This document shows positions 1 through 9,326 of a DNA stretch of 30,624 nucleotides, one piece after another. The notes beneath the pieces were generated by a model. That model had not been told where the DNA came from. It saw nothing but the letters and a program-made list of their open reading frames with translations, and ran no database searches. Position numbers and translations under genes: made by a program. Origin of the DNA: Zopfochytrium polystomum (lineage: Eukaryota; Chytridiomycota; Chytridiomycetes; Chytridiales; Chytridiaceae); contig JAIVFJ010000504.1 of NCBI GenBank assembly GCA_025765615.1, positions 1 to 30,624 of the forward strand. The letters are read 5' to 3'. Positions within the stretch are counted from its first letter, which is position 1; the number at the start of each line of letters is the position of its first letter.

Positions 1-50
1 GGATCGAAGTCCGGCGGAAAGTACTTGTTGAGGACCTTGCGCTCAGACAT
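1..50 (-). CDS. YJU2: YJU2/CCDC94 splicing factor, 5' end only
   Basis: The complement of positions 50-1 reads MSERKVLNKYFPPDFDP and then leaves the window. This is the near-invariant N-terminus of YJU2 (CCDC94, CWC16 family), a step-one splicing factor that joins the activated spliceosome with the Prp19 complex and helps place the branch helix. The ATG is the complement of 48-50. Only about 17 of the usual 300 or more residues are visible, so the zinc-binding part and coiled coil cannot be checked. The promoter should lie within 51-653. A degraded second copy of this 5' end sits at 2956-3012. The family call is firm because of the exact N-terminal match; intactness is unknown. Confidence 0.85.
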   Translation of the reverse strand, partial: MSERKVLNKYFPPDFD

Positions 51-249
51 TTCCGGGTGCAAGGCGAGCTGGGTAAGTGATCTGCTTAAAGCTTCCGCTA
101 GGCTGTGGTATGCCGTTCCTTCGTCAAAGAAGGACTAATCAAGCTGAAGCTCAGCGAGGCGGAATGTGATATTCCCGATTAAGTTTGTGATCGTTCAGGG
201 TGGACGCCTGTTCCTGTTAGTGCGAAATGGCTGAGGGGTGCGTGTGTAT

Positions 250-302
<53 letters not shown>

Positions 303-653
303 GGATGTATGTATGCACGAATGCAGGTTTTAAAGGCGGCCGGCTTACGCTGCTGGCTGCGAGATCAGGCTCGACTGCGGACTTGTCAGAGTCACTGTAA
401 GATTTGTTGCTGTGGTCTGTGCCACTCCACGGTCCTTATCCCTCACTAACTCTCTCTCAATCTATTCGACTCTTACTCTGCTCCGCTTCTCTTTGAAACT
501 GCTCCTGAAGGGTAGAGGGTGGCAAGAATTTTTATTTCACTTCATCATGAGGTAAAAAACTACAGGCACCACTGCGAACCACAAGTTTCAAGCAAACTCT
601 CAATCGAAAAACGGAAAATTTCAGTTCGGCTCACATGTAAAATCCTACTCTCT
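51..653. other. Intergenic region between YJU2 and the M20 peptidase
   Basis: No convincing gene is present. The left part must contain the YJU2 5' UTR and promoter (minus strand), and the right part the 3' UTR of the M20 peptidase (minus strand). It holds a long GT microsatellite. Short open frames here are microsatellite translation or chance. Confidence 0.6.
252..299. repeat. (GT)n microsatellite
   Basis: About 24 uninterrupted GT units are visible directly. It lies about 200 bp upstream of the YJU2 start codon. Confidence 0.95.
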
Positions 654-2877
654 TCAGAACCCATGGTTCACGTTTCGCATGAGTTCATAAAAGAACCCTG
701 ACGAAGCCACTACATCGATAGCAATAGCATTTTCGTCAACTGTGTGCACTCCGCGCGAAGCACGAGAGCGGAGAGGCGAAAACCGCAGAATGTGGGGGCT
801 CAGCCCGTGATAGTATCTCGTGTCTGTTTGTTGAAAACAAGATTGTTATTCAACAGACACCCGTCGCGAGTAGAGGTACCTGTGTTGCCGGTCGGAGAAG
901 AGGGTGACACGATGAGCTTTTCATCATTTCTACGCAAGGCGTGCAGTGCCGTTCCCGCGACAATCTTGAACGGGGCTCCGTCCACCGGGGTGCGCGGAGA
1001 AGGGTTCATCGCCTCCTTCTCCGATTGCAGGTGGATCGCCCCATAGCTTGGAGCCCCTGATGCGATGGGCTGCAAGTTCCGCTCTTCTCCAGTCGAAGTG
1101 ACTTGCGTCAACGTCATATTAAATTTCTTCGCAACGAATTTGGAAAGTCGGAACAATCGTTCTTCGGTTTCTGCAACACCTGAGTCCGCTGCAATCCGGT
1201 AATTGACAAGAGTTGTGGCAAGTTCAGGAAGGGCATTGACCTGTGTTGCAAAGCATCAATCTCGACGTTGAACTACTGCAGAGTGTGTACCTTAACACCA
1301 CCAGAAATAATATCAACAGCCTGAGTAGTCGAAATAACTGCTTTGTAAACAGGGTATTTTGCAAGCCTGTTGGCTAGCGCCCGCTTTGCAATTCGCTTCT
1401 TTGCCCCTGTTGTACTGTCAACCTTTAAAATAGCAGCTCTCAAATCATCGTCCATCGATGGTCCGTGGGAAGCTGCACACCGGAGTTCTCCCAGAAGGGG
1501 AGATTCGTTGCTATCAGTGCCAAGTGATAGAGGAAATGGATGCGCCTCCATGTGGACAATGAGCTCAGCCAGTATTCCAATGCCAGTGTGCTCTGGAGGG
1601 ACAGAGGAATGCCCACCCGGCGTTGATACAGAAAACTGAACGTTGAGGTAACCTTTTTCGGATGTGGCCAAGTACGCAAAAGTTGCGCCGAAAGCCTCCT
1701 CCAATCCCGTGCCTTCATCCAAAACAAACTCCACGCCGTTGGTACCGTACAGCGACTCAATATGTTTTGCGATTGTTGCGGCCCCTTGCGTTCCTGAAAT
1801 CTCCTCATCGAAACCAAAAGCAAAAATTATGGTCCTTCGAGGTTGAAATCCATTCACTGCCAAGTTTTCGGCAGCCTCAAGGCTGGGTAGGGCAACGTAA
1901 ATTCACCAATGAATAACACGATAATGCACATACATGGCTGTAACTTGAGCCTTGCAATCCGAGCTTCCGCGGCCCCAAATACGACCGTCGGCAATGACTC
2001 CCCTTGTAAAGCAATTAGCCAACGGTTCCGTCACATTTGATTAGCGCTCTTACTCGAACGGAGGGTATGTCCATCGGCTCAGGGTATCAGCAGGGACGGG
2101 GACTGTGTCTTGATGAGCAGCAAACATCACCGGTTTGAGCGAAGAGTCAGTGCCTTTCCACGTGTAAACAAGGCCGTAACGGTTGATAATGTCAAGGGAG
2201 AGTTTGGAGTGCCTGTGGTTTTGTTAAACGAGCGAATTCATGGAGAACGTTTACTGAGAAACTCACACTGTAGGCCAGGTTGATTTCAAGTATGACCTTA
2301 GTTCGTACAGTCCAAGTCGTCGCGGATCATCTGGCAGTGGTTCCTCAACGGGTTGACCCTTCATATCGTCGAAGGACACTGTTTTGATGCGGACCATTCC
2401 GCTCAGCTTCTCAGCAACGGTCTGAGTAAAAGAGGTGTTGGCGAGGTTGTAATAGGTTGCAAAAACGCGGTCCAGCGCGGCATCGCTTGGCGGGACCAGA
2501 GGAAGCTCTTGCTGGCAAGAAGAAAGAGGTGCTGCCTCGTCATGTGGCACAGGCGGATTTGGACGGTCCGCGGACGCATTGCTCTCCTCCTTGGAGACGG
2601 CTTCTGGGAGGACTCCTGTCCCGATGGTCCTCTTGATCCAAAGACCGGCAAGTACTACGCGGATGAGTAAAAGAGACAAGACCAGTGCGAGGCCTCTAGT
2701 GAAAGCGCCCCGTACTCTTCGCCTCTCGGTGCCGTTGGGATCCATCTGCGCGCGCTTTGCACTAATCTCATCGAAGGCGTCGACAAAGACCATTTCGCGT
2801 TTTGAAAGCGCTTTCATTGGGTTGTTCTCCTCTTCCATTTGCCGTTCCTCATCTTTGGGCATGCGGCCTTGCATCAT
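654..2877 (-). CDS. CPS1: Gly-X carboxypeptidase (CPS1-like, peptidase M20), six exons
   Basis: This is a zinc metallocarboxypeptidase of the yeast vacuolar CPS1 / PM20D1 group, which removes C-terminal residues from short peptides. I join six exons: 2877-2267, 2212-2054, 2002-1934, 1882-1291, 1240-880 and 823-654. The five introns are 50-56 nt, all GT-AG, and all phases agree, giving 653 residues (yeast CPS1 is about 576). The N-terminal tail has one membrane segment at about residues 61-80, fitting a type II vacuolar or secretory anchor. Motifs in order are HQDTVPV (zinc His near residue 237), GRGSSDCK (bridging Asp), GFDEEISG (catalytic Glu), LDEGTG, a PGGHSS lid motif, and GNTDTRYY near the C-terminus, completed only by splicing the last intron. 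Two ATGs are adjacent at the start; I took the first. All catalytic motifs are present, so it looks functional. The exact substrate is inferred from the family. Confidence 0.9.
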
Positions 2878-2955
2878 CTTCGATCAAGAAATTCGTTGTG
2901 AGACACGCAGAGGGGGATCATTCGATCGGGGTCAGATCAGTCACAAACCTTTAAG

Positions 2956-3012
2956 GGATCGAAGACCGGCAGGATCTTGTGCGCAGACGTTGCTGGGTGC
3001 GAGGCAAGCTGG
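2956..3012 (-). pseudogene. Decayed copy of the YJU2 5' end
   Basis: This stretch aligns with window positions 1-72, the YJU2 start and leader. I count 14 of 15 matches, then a 15-nt gap (five codons, NKYFP), then 34 of 42 matches. The start ATG is ACG here, and the reading frame meets a stop soon after the conserved FDP. It lies about 80 bp upstream of the M20 peptidase start, in the same orientation. I read it as a fragment of a duplicated YJU2 gene or promoter that has lost coding ability. Confidence 0.6.
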
Positions 3013-3462
3013 AAAGGTAGCTGGGAGCGGAGAGCAGAGAGCGTGGAGTGCGTGGAAGGCCGGCCAAGAAAAGATTGGATTCGGATTTTGCTGTTGCCCC
3101 GAGGTTTGGAAGTTTCGGCCCGACTTCAAATTTCGCCACCTCATATTAAAAATAAATATTGTGGGTTTCACCAAAAATTTCCAGCGAAAGGGAGAGGTGG
3201 CTGGGCTGAAAAATCAGCGCAGACAACCAGCGCATAGGCTTGTCAAACCAGACGCCAACTGCAGTTCACGATCAGCACACCGTCCCAACTATCCCCTCAG
3301 CATTCACGGGTTGGTCCGCTCACCGACAGTTGCGCGCATCTCCCAGTGCCTCGCCCTTCGTCCCCGCCACCTCCCCTGCTAGTCGTGCTCTTTCACAAGT
3401 CACTCCGCCAGATTCCTTTCCTGCTCCGCTGGCTACTAAGCTTCTGATCGCCCCGCATCGAC
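3013..3462. other. Non-coding stretch upstream of the transposase
   Basis: I see no gene. It includes an AT-rich patch (3145-3180) flanked by inverted GCCACCTC / GAGGTGGC words at about 3135 and 3194. It probably contains the left end of the transposon and the transposase promoter, but I could not find terminal inverted repeats by eye. Confidence 0.4.
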
Positions 3463-4554
3463 ATGTCGATTTTGTTGCACTCTGTTCGTCAAAAGCAAGC
3501 TTCCAATGACACAAAATACCATTGTCTGTATGGGTACTACTTTAAAGGCTTTTCAACGTCCAAACTAGCGGAAATCTATGGAAAGAATCGGAAAACAATT
3601 AAAAACTGGGTAAATAGATATGAAGAAACAGGATCCGTTGGCCGAAAGAAGGACAAGGATGCCAACTTCCGAAAGTTCAACGTCAAAATGCGGAAATGGC
3701 TCGTGAATCTTTACTTAAATGAGCCAACTTTATTTTTGGATGAGGCAGCAAAGCGATTTGAGGCGAAGTACAATGAACGCGTCAGTGTTTCTACTGTCTG
3801 TCGGATTCTCCGTGAGGCCAAAATGACTTGGAAAGTCCTGGAGCGTCGTGCTATACAGGTCAACTATGAAGATGTGTCACGCTTTTGTGCAGAACTTTTA
3901 GACTTCCCTTGGCTTCTTCACAATCTCGTTTTCCTGGATGAGTGTGGTTTTGACAACCGGGATATGTTGCGAAGTCATGGCTATGGAGTGAAAGGACAGA
4001 AACTTGTTTATCGTGGAGAATTCAATCGGAAACCTCGAGTTTCTATTCTATGTTTTGTTGGATTGGATGGAGTGCTGGATTGCTGTATGTCTCAGGGAAC
4101 CTTCACACGACAACGATTCTTAGAGTGCCTTTGTGATGTTGCTACAAACAACAAGAACGTTTTTCAGCACCCTGGCCGCAACTCAGTCTGGATCATGGAT
4201 GGGGCTGCTATCCATTGCCATCCAAACGTAACACATTATCTTCGAAGCCTTGGAATTTTACCTATCTTTCTTCCAGCGTATTGCCCGTTTTTCAACCCTA
4301 TCGAGGTGCTTTTTGGACTGATGAAGAAGAAATTTAAGCGAATCCATGTAGAAAATTCTGTAGAGGATAGCAAAATCCTTGTTGCAAGTATTGTCTCGGA
4401 ATTTAGGAACTATTGCATGCGAGCAATCTTTCGGAAGTGCGGATATGTGCAAAACGGAGTGTTTGATCCTAGTCGTGGGCTAAACCAAAATCTTACTCAT
4501 CTCGGATTTGATCAGGACATTGGCGTAGAAAGTGATGAAGAGAGCATGGAATAA
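3463..4554 (+). CDS. DD34E transposase, Tc1/mariner superfamily
   Basis: A single uninterrupted 363-residue frame, the normal length for a Tc1-type transposase. The N-terminal third has a helix-turn-helix (about residues 28-60, including KNRKTIKNWVNRYEETG) followed by a second DNA-binding region ending in the typical VSTVCRILREA. The catalytic triad is complete: first Asp in FLDECGFDNRD, second Asp in VWIMDGAAIH, and Glu in PFFNPIEVLFG, with 34 residues between the second Asp and the Glu. The AAIH and NPIE words are typical of the superfamily. A lysine-rich patch follows, and the C-terminus is acidic. There is no intron, stop or frame break, so it may be active or only recently silenced. The stop overlaps an AATAAA signal. 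The ATG at 3463 is the first in frame. Confidence 0.88.
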   Translation: MSILLHSVRQKQASNDTKYHCLYGYYFKGFSTSKLAEIYGKNRKTIKNWVNRYEETGSVGRKKDKDANFRKFNVKMRKWLVNLYLNEPTLFLDEAAKRFEAKYNERVSVSTVCRILREAKMTWKVLERRAIQVNYEDVSRFCAELLDFPWLLHNLVFLDECGFDNRDMLRSHGYGVKGQKLVYRGEFNRKPRVSILCFVGLDGVLDCCMSQGTFTRQRFLECLCDVATNNKNVFQHPGRNSVWIMDGAAIHCHPNVTHYLRSLGILPIFLPAYCPFFNPIEVLFGLMKKKFKRIHVENSVEDSKILVASIVSEFRNYCMRAIFRKCGYVQNGVFDPSRGLNQNLTHLGFDQDIGVESDEESME

Positions 4555-4588
4555 ATTTTTTTAACAACGACGGCTTTGCGCTTTTATT
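4550..4588. terminator. Nested convergent polyadenylation signals
   Basis: AATAAA on the plus strand at 4550-4555 overlaps the transposase stop codon. AATAAA on the minus strand (complement of 4583-4588) lies about 10 nt past the companion stop. A T-run follows the first signal. Both genes probably end transcription inside this roughly 40-bp space. Confidence 0.5.
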
Positions 4589-4597
4589 GTTTCTTCT

Positions 4598-6054
4598 TCA
4601 CATAATATGATCAACGTCCTCCTGATCTTCTGTTTCCAGTCGTATACTTCTTTGGTGCTCTCCTTCAGTCGGATTCAAAGCCGTCGAGAATGCACGAAGA
4701 AGTTTTCCGGAGTGTGAGGCAGTTTCATCAACTGCTGCAAGATCTGCCTCAATCAGGTCGAATTCAGAAGCTATTTCTTGTTCAAAATGCTTCAGTCGCT
4801 CCTCTATTCTGCGGCGAGTGCTGTGTACACGATCACGAATCCTACGAATATCCGATTGATTCTTTTCATTCACAGTTGAGGCGATTGAAACTTTCGCAGA
4901 TGTAGCTTTCACAGCATTCTCTGGTGTCTTGAACAAGCCAACAAGATTGGGAGGAGGAGGTCTTTTGATCGCAATCTCTTGCTCTGGAAGAGATAATTTC
5001 GCGATATCACTAGCCCATAGATCCCAGACAAAGTCTGGTGCATAAATACGTATTTGATGTTCCTTTTGCAGTTTCTCTTTCAGCTTCCGGACATGCCTAT
5101 TACTTGGTGCTCCTGTTCGATTCATTTCAAATGAAGTGAGGAGCACAGATTCCACTGCTTCGTATATTCCCTTGGATGAAACTGCTTGTGAGTAGATTGC
5201 AACGACTACTTTGACTGTTTTCCCATTCCATCCTTGGAGAATATCGTCGGTTATGTCAGCTAGTGCAACTGCTTTGCGCCTTCCAACCGTTTCCGTGAAC
5301 ATTACGAATCGACCAAGGTCGTTTTTGGATGGCTCCAAGTTTTACTCCAAGAGACACGGTTTGCAAATGGATTTGTCCGCTTCTTTCTACCAGTCGAAGT
5401 GGAACTCTCCACTATCAATTCTCCTGTATTTGGAGCTAAACTCACAACTACTTCTCGTTTTAGATAGTTTTTGACCTTCCTCCAGACAAAACTTATAAAG
5501 TCCGCCACTGAAGAGCAAGAGCAGTTGTATGTTTCTCCCACTGCTCCTCTTGACTGCCCCGAAAAGTTTCGGTAACTACAGTCCAATTTGATTTTGAATG
5601 CATGCTCATTTCGCTCACTGCTGGACGGAGAACTTGGACTAGCAGATTTACTGAAATTGTCGCTAGACTGACTAGAAACTTCCTCTCTCTCGAGAGCTTG
5701 TCGCTTGAAAACAGCATCGTTCTCTTTTTAACAATCTGGTCGTAAGTACATAATCGAAACGTGGAACAACCGACCTTCACTGTTCAACCTTCCTTTTCCC
5801 TTTGTTGCCATCCTTGAGTTATGCAAAACCCGCAAGCAAGCTATGCAGAGATTCCCGACACCATGACCTTCGGCTCGCGGTTCAGGAAGGGGAAGCCCTT
5901 CCAATCCTATGCGGTCAGGAGTAGGACACCAGGAATGTAGGCAGGCTCCGCAACTAGGACACGCGTGATCCATGGTGATTGGTGATTTGATGTCACAATC
6001 AACACAACTGGACATGCCAGCCGTTGACGAAGATGCCATTAAGGAAGACTCCAT
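4598..6054 (-). CDS. Transposon companion protein: zinc finger plus coiled coil, unrecognised
   Basis: I propose three exons: 6054-5781, 5723-5446 and 5332-4598. The introns are GTGAAG...AAAAAG (57 nt) and GTGAGT...TTGGAG (113 nt). All phases agree and give 428 residues. The N-terminus holds a cysteine/histidine cluster, CVDC then CPSCGACLHSWC then CIAC, which looks like a RING/PHD-type treble-clef zinc site. A serine-rich linker follows (about residues 110-130), then an unrecognised domain containing CSYRNFSGQSRG and FISFVWRKVKNYL. The C-terminal third has a likely coiled coil (about residues 330-385, rich in R, E and L) and an acidic tail. I know no family for it. Its position beside an intact transposase suggests a role in DNA or target binding, or in regulating the transposase; this is inference. 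The second intron is the least certain part. Confidence 0.6.
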
Positions 6055-6776
6055 TCTTGTGCAGCTGAAGCGACAAGGCCACCGTGTGGTTGGATCTGGC
6101 AGAATGCAACGAAGCTTGAGTTCGTTGTATACTCCTTAGATGTGCGCCAAAGAGAGCTCTAATTACTCAACCAATGGTAAGTTGTTGGTAAGGTTGCGAA
6201 GCATAGAGCGCCATGGAGCTCTTGTCACCCAGCAAAGACTCCTCATCCTGACCTTATGCAAGCCTCGGAATTGGTCGGGAAACGTGACGAGCTTTATTGT
6301 AGCGCTCATCATCTTATACCAACGGATACGACAAGAACGAGGCACAAGAACGAGGCACAAGAATGAGGCACAAGAATGAGGCGCAAACGTGAAACATTAA
6401 GCACGCCACTGCTCCTCTCTGTTCCCACGCTTCCCGTTGCCTAATTCGAATCAGACCAACCAGCGAAGAGCGAACCCCTCCCACTTCTTTTCTTTGCACG
6501 GAATGCACTCATAAACACTGAAGGTCTCATGTAATTGCTGAGACAGTCGGACACAAGGTCCATTGGCGAATCAGCATTCGGCACGTCCGACCCTCCAACC
6601 ATCAATCGCCACGTAGGAAAACCTCGTTGCCAGCGGGGTACTGATGCTGCCGTTGCAGGCGACGAAAATGACGTTCAGCTGCAGCCGTCACCTGCACCGA
6701 CCATGACGACAAGGGTGGGGTGTCGATCTCGACGTGGATACCAACTGACGGTGTATCTGCACGCCTTCTGCGCTGC
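6055..6776. other. Non-coding stretch with possible gene remnants
   Basis: The left part is the upstream region of the companion gene and probably contains the right end of the transposon. It includes a 13-nt tandem repeat at 6333-6384. No gene is convincing between 6390 and 6776; short open frames on both strands are weak. Confidence 0.4.
6333..6384. repeat. 13-nt tandem repeat, four copies
   Basis: The unit AAGAACGAGGCAC is repeated four times with one or two substitutions (AAGAATGAGGCAC in copy 3, AAGAATGAGGCGC in copy 4). It lies about 280 bp upstream of the companion gene start and could belong to a subterminal region of the transposon. Confidence 0.85.
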
Positions 6777-7240
6777 TTAGCACGCCGCGCCGCCAGCACA
6801 GACAGGAACGGCTGTCCACAGCGAGCGTTGGGTGGACGGTGAACGGTGGCAGCTGTGATGCCCCTCACGATCGTATGGTGGTAGTCCACACGTCCTGACG
6901 TCGGCCTCGCCGTCGGCTGTCTTGTCGTTCTTCACGATCACGAATCTGAGGACGGTCTGCTGTCCGTCCTCCTGTGTCCGCAAAGATTAGGGGTTTTTTG
7001 TGGCTGGGCGAGGGAGCTCATCTGATTGGGCGCTGATTCTTGCGCTGGAAATCGTGCGCGCGCGCACGAAAAAGGGGAGGGGAAATTTTTTCTGGCGCAC
7101 ACAATATTGCGCGACAACAGCGAGCGCAGCGCCCGAGCCTCCCGAACGGCCTCAGGGGAAAAGCGTCCTGTCCAAGGAACCCGATACTGGCGAGGCTCAA
7201 CCTTTTTGGCCGCAAAGGCAACCAAGGGCACCACCGACAT
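6777..7240 (-). CDS. Small hypothetical protein with N-terminal hydrophobic segment, two exons
   Basis: Proposed exons are 7240-7103 and 6971-6777, with an intron starting GTGTGC and ending ACACAG (131 nt); both sides are phase 0. The first in-frame ATG (7240) starts MSVVPLVAFAAKKVEPRQYR, followed by a charged region containing GRFSPEAVREARALRSLL. The second exon starts EDGQQTVLRFVIVKNDK. The frame stays open and hydrophobic upstream of 7240 (about 30 residues, including FVAWGGGVVL) but has no ATG, so an upstream exon may exist and the segment may be a membrane anchor. I do not recognise the family. The gene would be divergent from the F-box gene at 7401. Only amino acid composition and splice-phase agreement support it. 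Confidence 0.35.
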
Positions 7241-7400
7241 GAGCACGACTCCTCCTCCCCAGGCCACAAACGCGATGATGGAGATTTCAACGACGACGGC
7301 GACGACGGAATGGAAAAAAGAGTAACAATGACCGCGCGACCAAACAGGAGGCGCCGGAAGCTTCTACCCTCGCCACCATCGCCACCGTAAACGAAGACCG

Positions 7401-8180
7401 TTGTTCTGTTCTCGCTGGCGTCGAAATGCGGCAGCGCTGGTGAAGTCGTCGCAGGCCCCCCCCTCCCAGCAAGCGCCCTCGATTTCCCTAACCCGCCGCG
7501 CTGCAGATATCCAAATCCAGATCATGCATTGCGTGTCGCCAGAGCAGCTGGCACGCCTCGCGGCCCTGTCCAGGGCACTGCACGCGGTCTGTTCCTCCGC
7601 CCTCCTCCACGCCGGCCTGCCCCGGACCTTCCATGCCATTCGGACCGACCCCTCGCGCTGCGTTCCTCCTCGCGTGGGACGTGGGCTGCCAGCGCTGCGG
7701 ACGATCGCGCATCCACAAGGTCGTGTGGCCGATGCGGATCCGCGCATGCGAAGACTGCATCACGGCGGCCACCGTCCGGTCGTACGAGGCCAAGGCGTCT
7801 CAGTCCTGGCGGACAGGCTGCCGCGGATGCTCGTGACGGGGTACAACCGCCGCCGGCGGGAGCAGGTGTATTACGGGCTGCTGCGCGAAGATGACCTGGA
7901 GCGGTGGAGTGCTGAGCTGGAGTCGTGCAGCCGTCCGACGAAAGCGATGATGGCCGCTTTGAGCGAGCAACGAGACGCGCTGGATACGATTAGAGATAGG
8001 TTTGGCTGGCTTGCGGAAGACGCGCCGCGGCCGCGGGTGACACCTGCAGAGAAACAGGCGGGTTTGAGGGACGCTGAACGGCAGTTCCGTGCGCTTTGGC
8101 CACCGGAAGTCGCGGATCATCTCGCCGGAGGAGGTGCTTCCAATAAGCTGCGCCACGACGTTTCGAGTTTGGCGTGTTGA
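7401..8180 (+). CDS. F-box-like protein with CxxC zinc motif, frame breaks
   Basis: In the first frame, residues around IQIQIMHCVSPEQLARLAAL followed by SRALHAVCSSALLH resemble an F-box, the SKP1-binding module of SCF ubiquitin ligases. From about 7640 to 7790 the coherent frame is shifted by one and encodes CQRCGRSRIHKVVWPMRIRA then CEDC, a C-x2-C...C-x2-C motif often seen after the F-box in fungal proteins. The first frame then resumes with LPRMLVTGYNRRRREQVYYG and a charged helical tail to the stop at 8178-8180. The two shifts compensate, which suggests two small sequence errors or a young pseudogene. No GT-AG intron explains them. The start is uncertain: the frame opens at a TTG, so the true ATG may lie in an upstream exon. 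The substrate is unknown. Confidence 0.55.
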   Translation: MFCSRWRRNAAALVKSSQAPPSQQAPSISLTRRAADIQIQIMHCVSPEQLARLAALSRALHAVCSSALLHAGLPRTFHAIRTDPSRCVPPRVGRGLPALRTIAHPQGRVADADPRMRRLHHGGHRPVVRGQGVSVLADRLPRMLVTGYNRRRREQVYYGLLREDDLERWSAELESCSRPTKAMMAALSEQRDALDTIRDRFGWLAEDAPRPRVTPAEKQAGLRDAERQFRALWPPEVADHLAGGGASNKLRHDVSSLAC

Positions 8181-9289
8181 GGAGTTCCTCCTCCCTGTTC
8201 CTCCATGCTTTTGGTTGAAGTTGATTGTTAGGTCACGTTTACCTGGCTGTCTTGCCTCAAGCCCAGAGTGCAAAAGGGGCGAGGGCAACAAAGGGAAAAT
8301 CACCACGAAAAAAATAAGTCTCATAGCCCATACTCCCCTCCTTCTCGAACTACCAGCACTACAAAGAGTGAGTAGGAGGCTTCCCCCACCTTCCTTCACA
8401 ACATGGCGTGGCGGCCGACTCTGCACCATGTGCGGCGCGCGGTCGCCAACGCGACTGCATCGGTTCGCGCGGCCGTCTAATTCAGTCCAAGGCTGTTCTT
8501 GGTCATAATCTATTGTTTTGCACGGTTTGGCTCTCTCGTTTACCTAGTCTACATTGCATAATATTTTTGCAGCTTCAACTGTCTTTCCCTGCAGAGTATC
8601 TCCAATTTTCGTTTTTTTTTTCTTTTTCGCAGTCAACATTTGCAGAGTATTTGCAGTGCGTTACGGTACAATCCGACGAATAATTGGTATTCCCGCTTGC
8701 CAAAGTTCTTCACAAGTCGCTTTTCACCTGAAGCCACGGCTGGCTAGTTAGCCTGCTGAAGAAGAATCATTTTTTTCAGCACCTTCGCACGGGCAAGTAT
8801 CTGCAAAAGTCTGTCGTCAAGTGAGTCCAATCATTTCAAATGGTAGACACCTGTTTGTTCTCTCAAGCGAAAAGAGAAGTCTCTTGTGTCGCTTTACGAA
8901 TGTTGAGTATGTGCTCTTTGAGGTTTAGCCAGATGATTCTCCAAGGTTTTGTTTGATTTCAATATTAGGATTGCTTACGCTCCACTGACACACTATTCCC
9001 CATTTGCAAGATGCGACTCGCCCATGATCAATCTGCAGTTGGCTATTTGCGTCAAACTTCAATCACGAACCCCACGGGAGGAATTTTCTCAACAGTATTT
9101 TCGGAATGCCTGGCGTCGTCTTGGCTGGATCAGCGCTGCGCGCTGCCGCGCGATCACCAGACGCCGCCCACACCCCTCGGCGGGGGAAAGCACGGTCGCG
9201 TGTAGGCCCGCTGCGGCACCAACGACCCAGTTGCAACGGTCGCCGCCGAATGTACCAACCGGACCAACCAAGTTGCGCGCTGCGCTTAT
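8181..9289. other. Non-coding stretch
   Basis: I see no supportable gene on either strand. There is a T/C-rich tract near 8610 and a repeated TTTGCAG word at 8638-8660. The 3' UTR of the F-box gene presumably lies at the left. Confidence 0.5.
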
Positions 9290-9305
9290 CATATAGTATA
9301 TATGT
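9290..9305 (+). promoter_or_regulatory. TATA-like element upstream of the tRNA
   Basis: An AT-rich TATA-type string (CATATAGTATATATG) lies about 25-35 bp before the mature tRNA 5' end, the usual place for upstream TFIIIB placement in fungi. Function is inferred. Confidence 0.35.
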
Positions 9306-9326
9306 AGTTTGAAAGTATTCCAGCAT

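Larger units (their letters stand above)
3463..6054. mobile_element. Two-gene Tc1/mariner-type DNA transposon (coding core)
   Basis: This span covers a plus-strand transposase and a minus-strand companion gene that meet tail to tail. Their stop codons are about 45 bp apart and their polyadenylation signals (4550-4555 and 4583-4588) are nested between them. The block is visibly AT-richer than the genes on either side. Known Tc1/mariner elements usually carry only the transposase. Terminal inverted repeats and TA target duplications were not found, so the true ends are unknown; the element probably reaches beyond this core on both sides. Confidence 0.55.

Noticed and set aside
252..449. Open frames of repeated Cys-Val or Val-Cys residues at GT/AC microsatellites (also at 26.8, 27.2 and 30.0 kb)
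   Set aside because: They are direct translations of dinucleotide repeats with no conserved sequence on either side.
1664..1916. Plus-strand open frames inside the M20 peptidase exons
   Set aside because: They are shadows of the conserved minus-strand coding exons.
6333..6384. Four-copy 13-nt repeat as a possible CRISPR array
   Set aside because: Units are directly adjacent without spacers, too short, and the DNA is eukaryotic.
3306..6462. Short inverted match GGTTGGTC near both sides of the transposon as a possible terminal inverted repeat
   Set aside because: Eight bases is within chance, and no TA follows at matching positions.
3220..6465. Near-identical words CAGACAACCAGCG (3220) and CAGACCAACCAGCG (6452) flanking the transposon
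   Set aside because: They are direct, not inverted, and 13-14 nt. Tc1/mariner elements make a 2-bp TA duplication, so these are probably chance or part of an older repeat.
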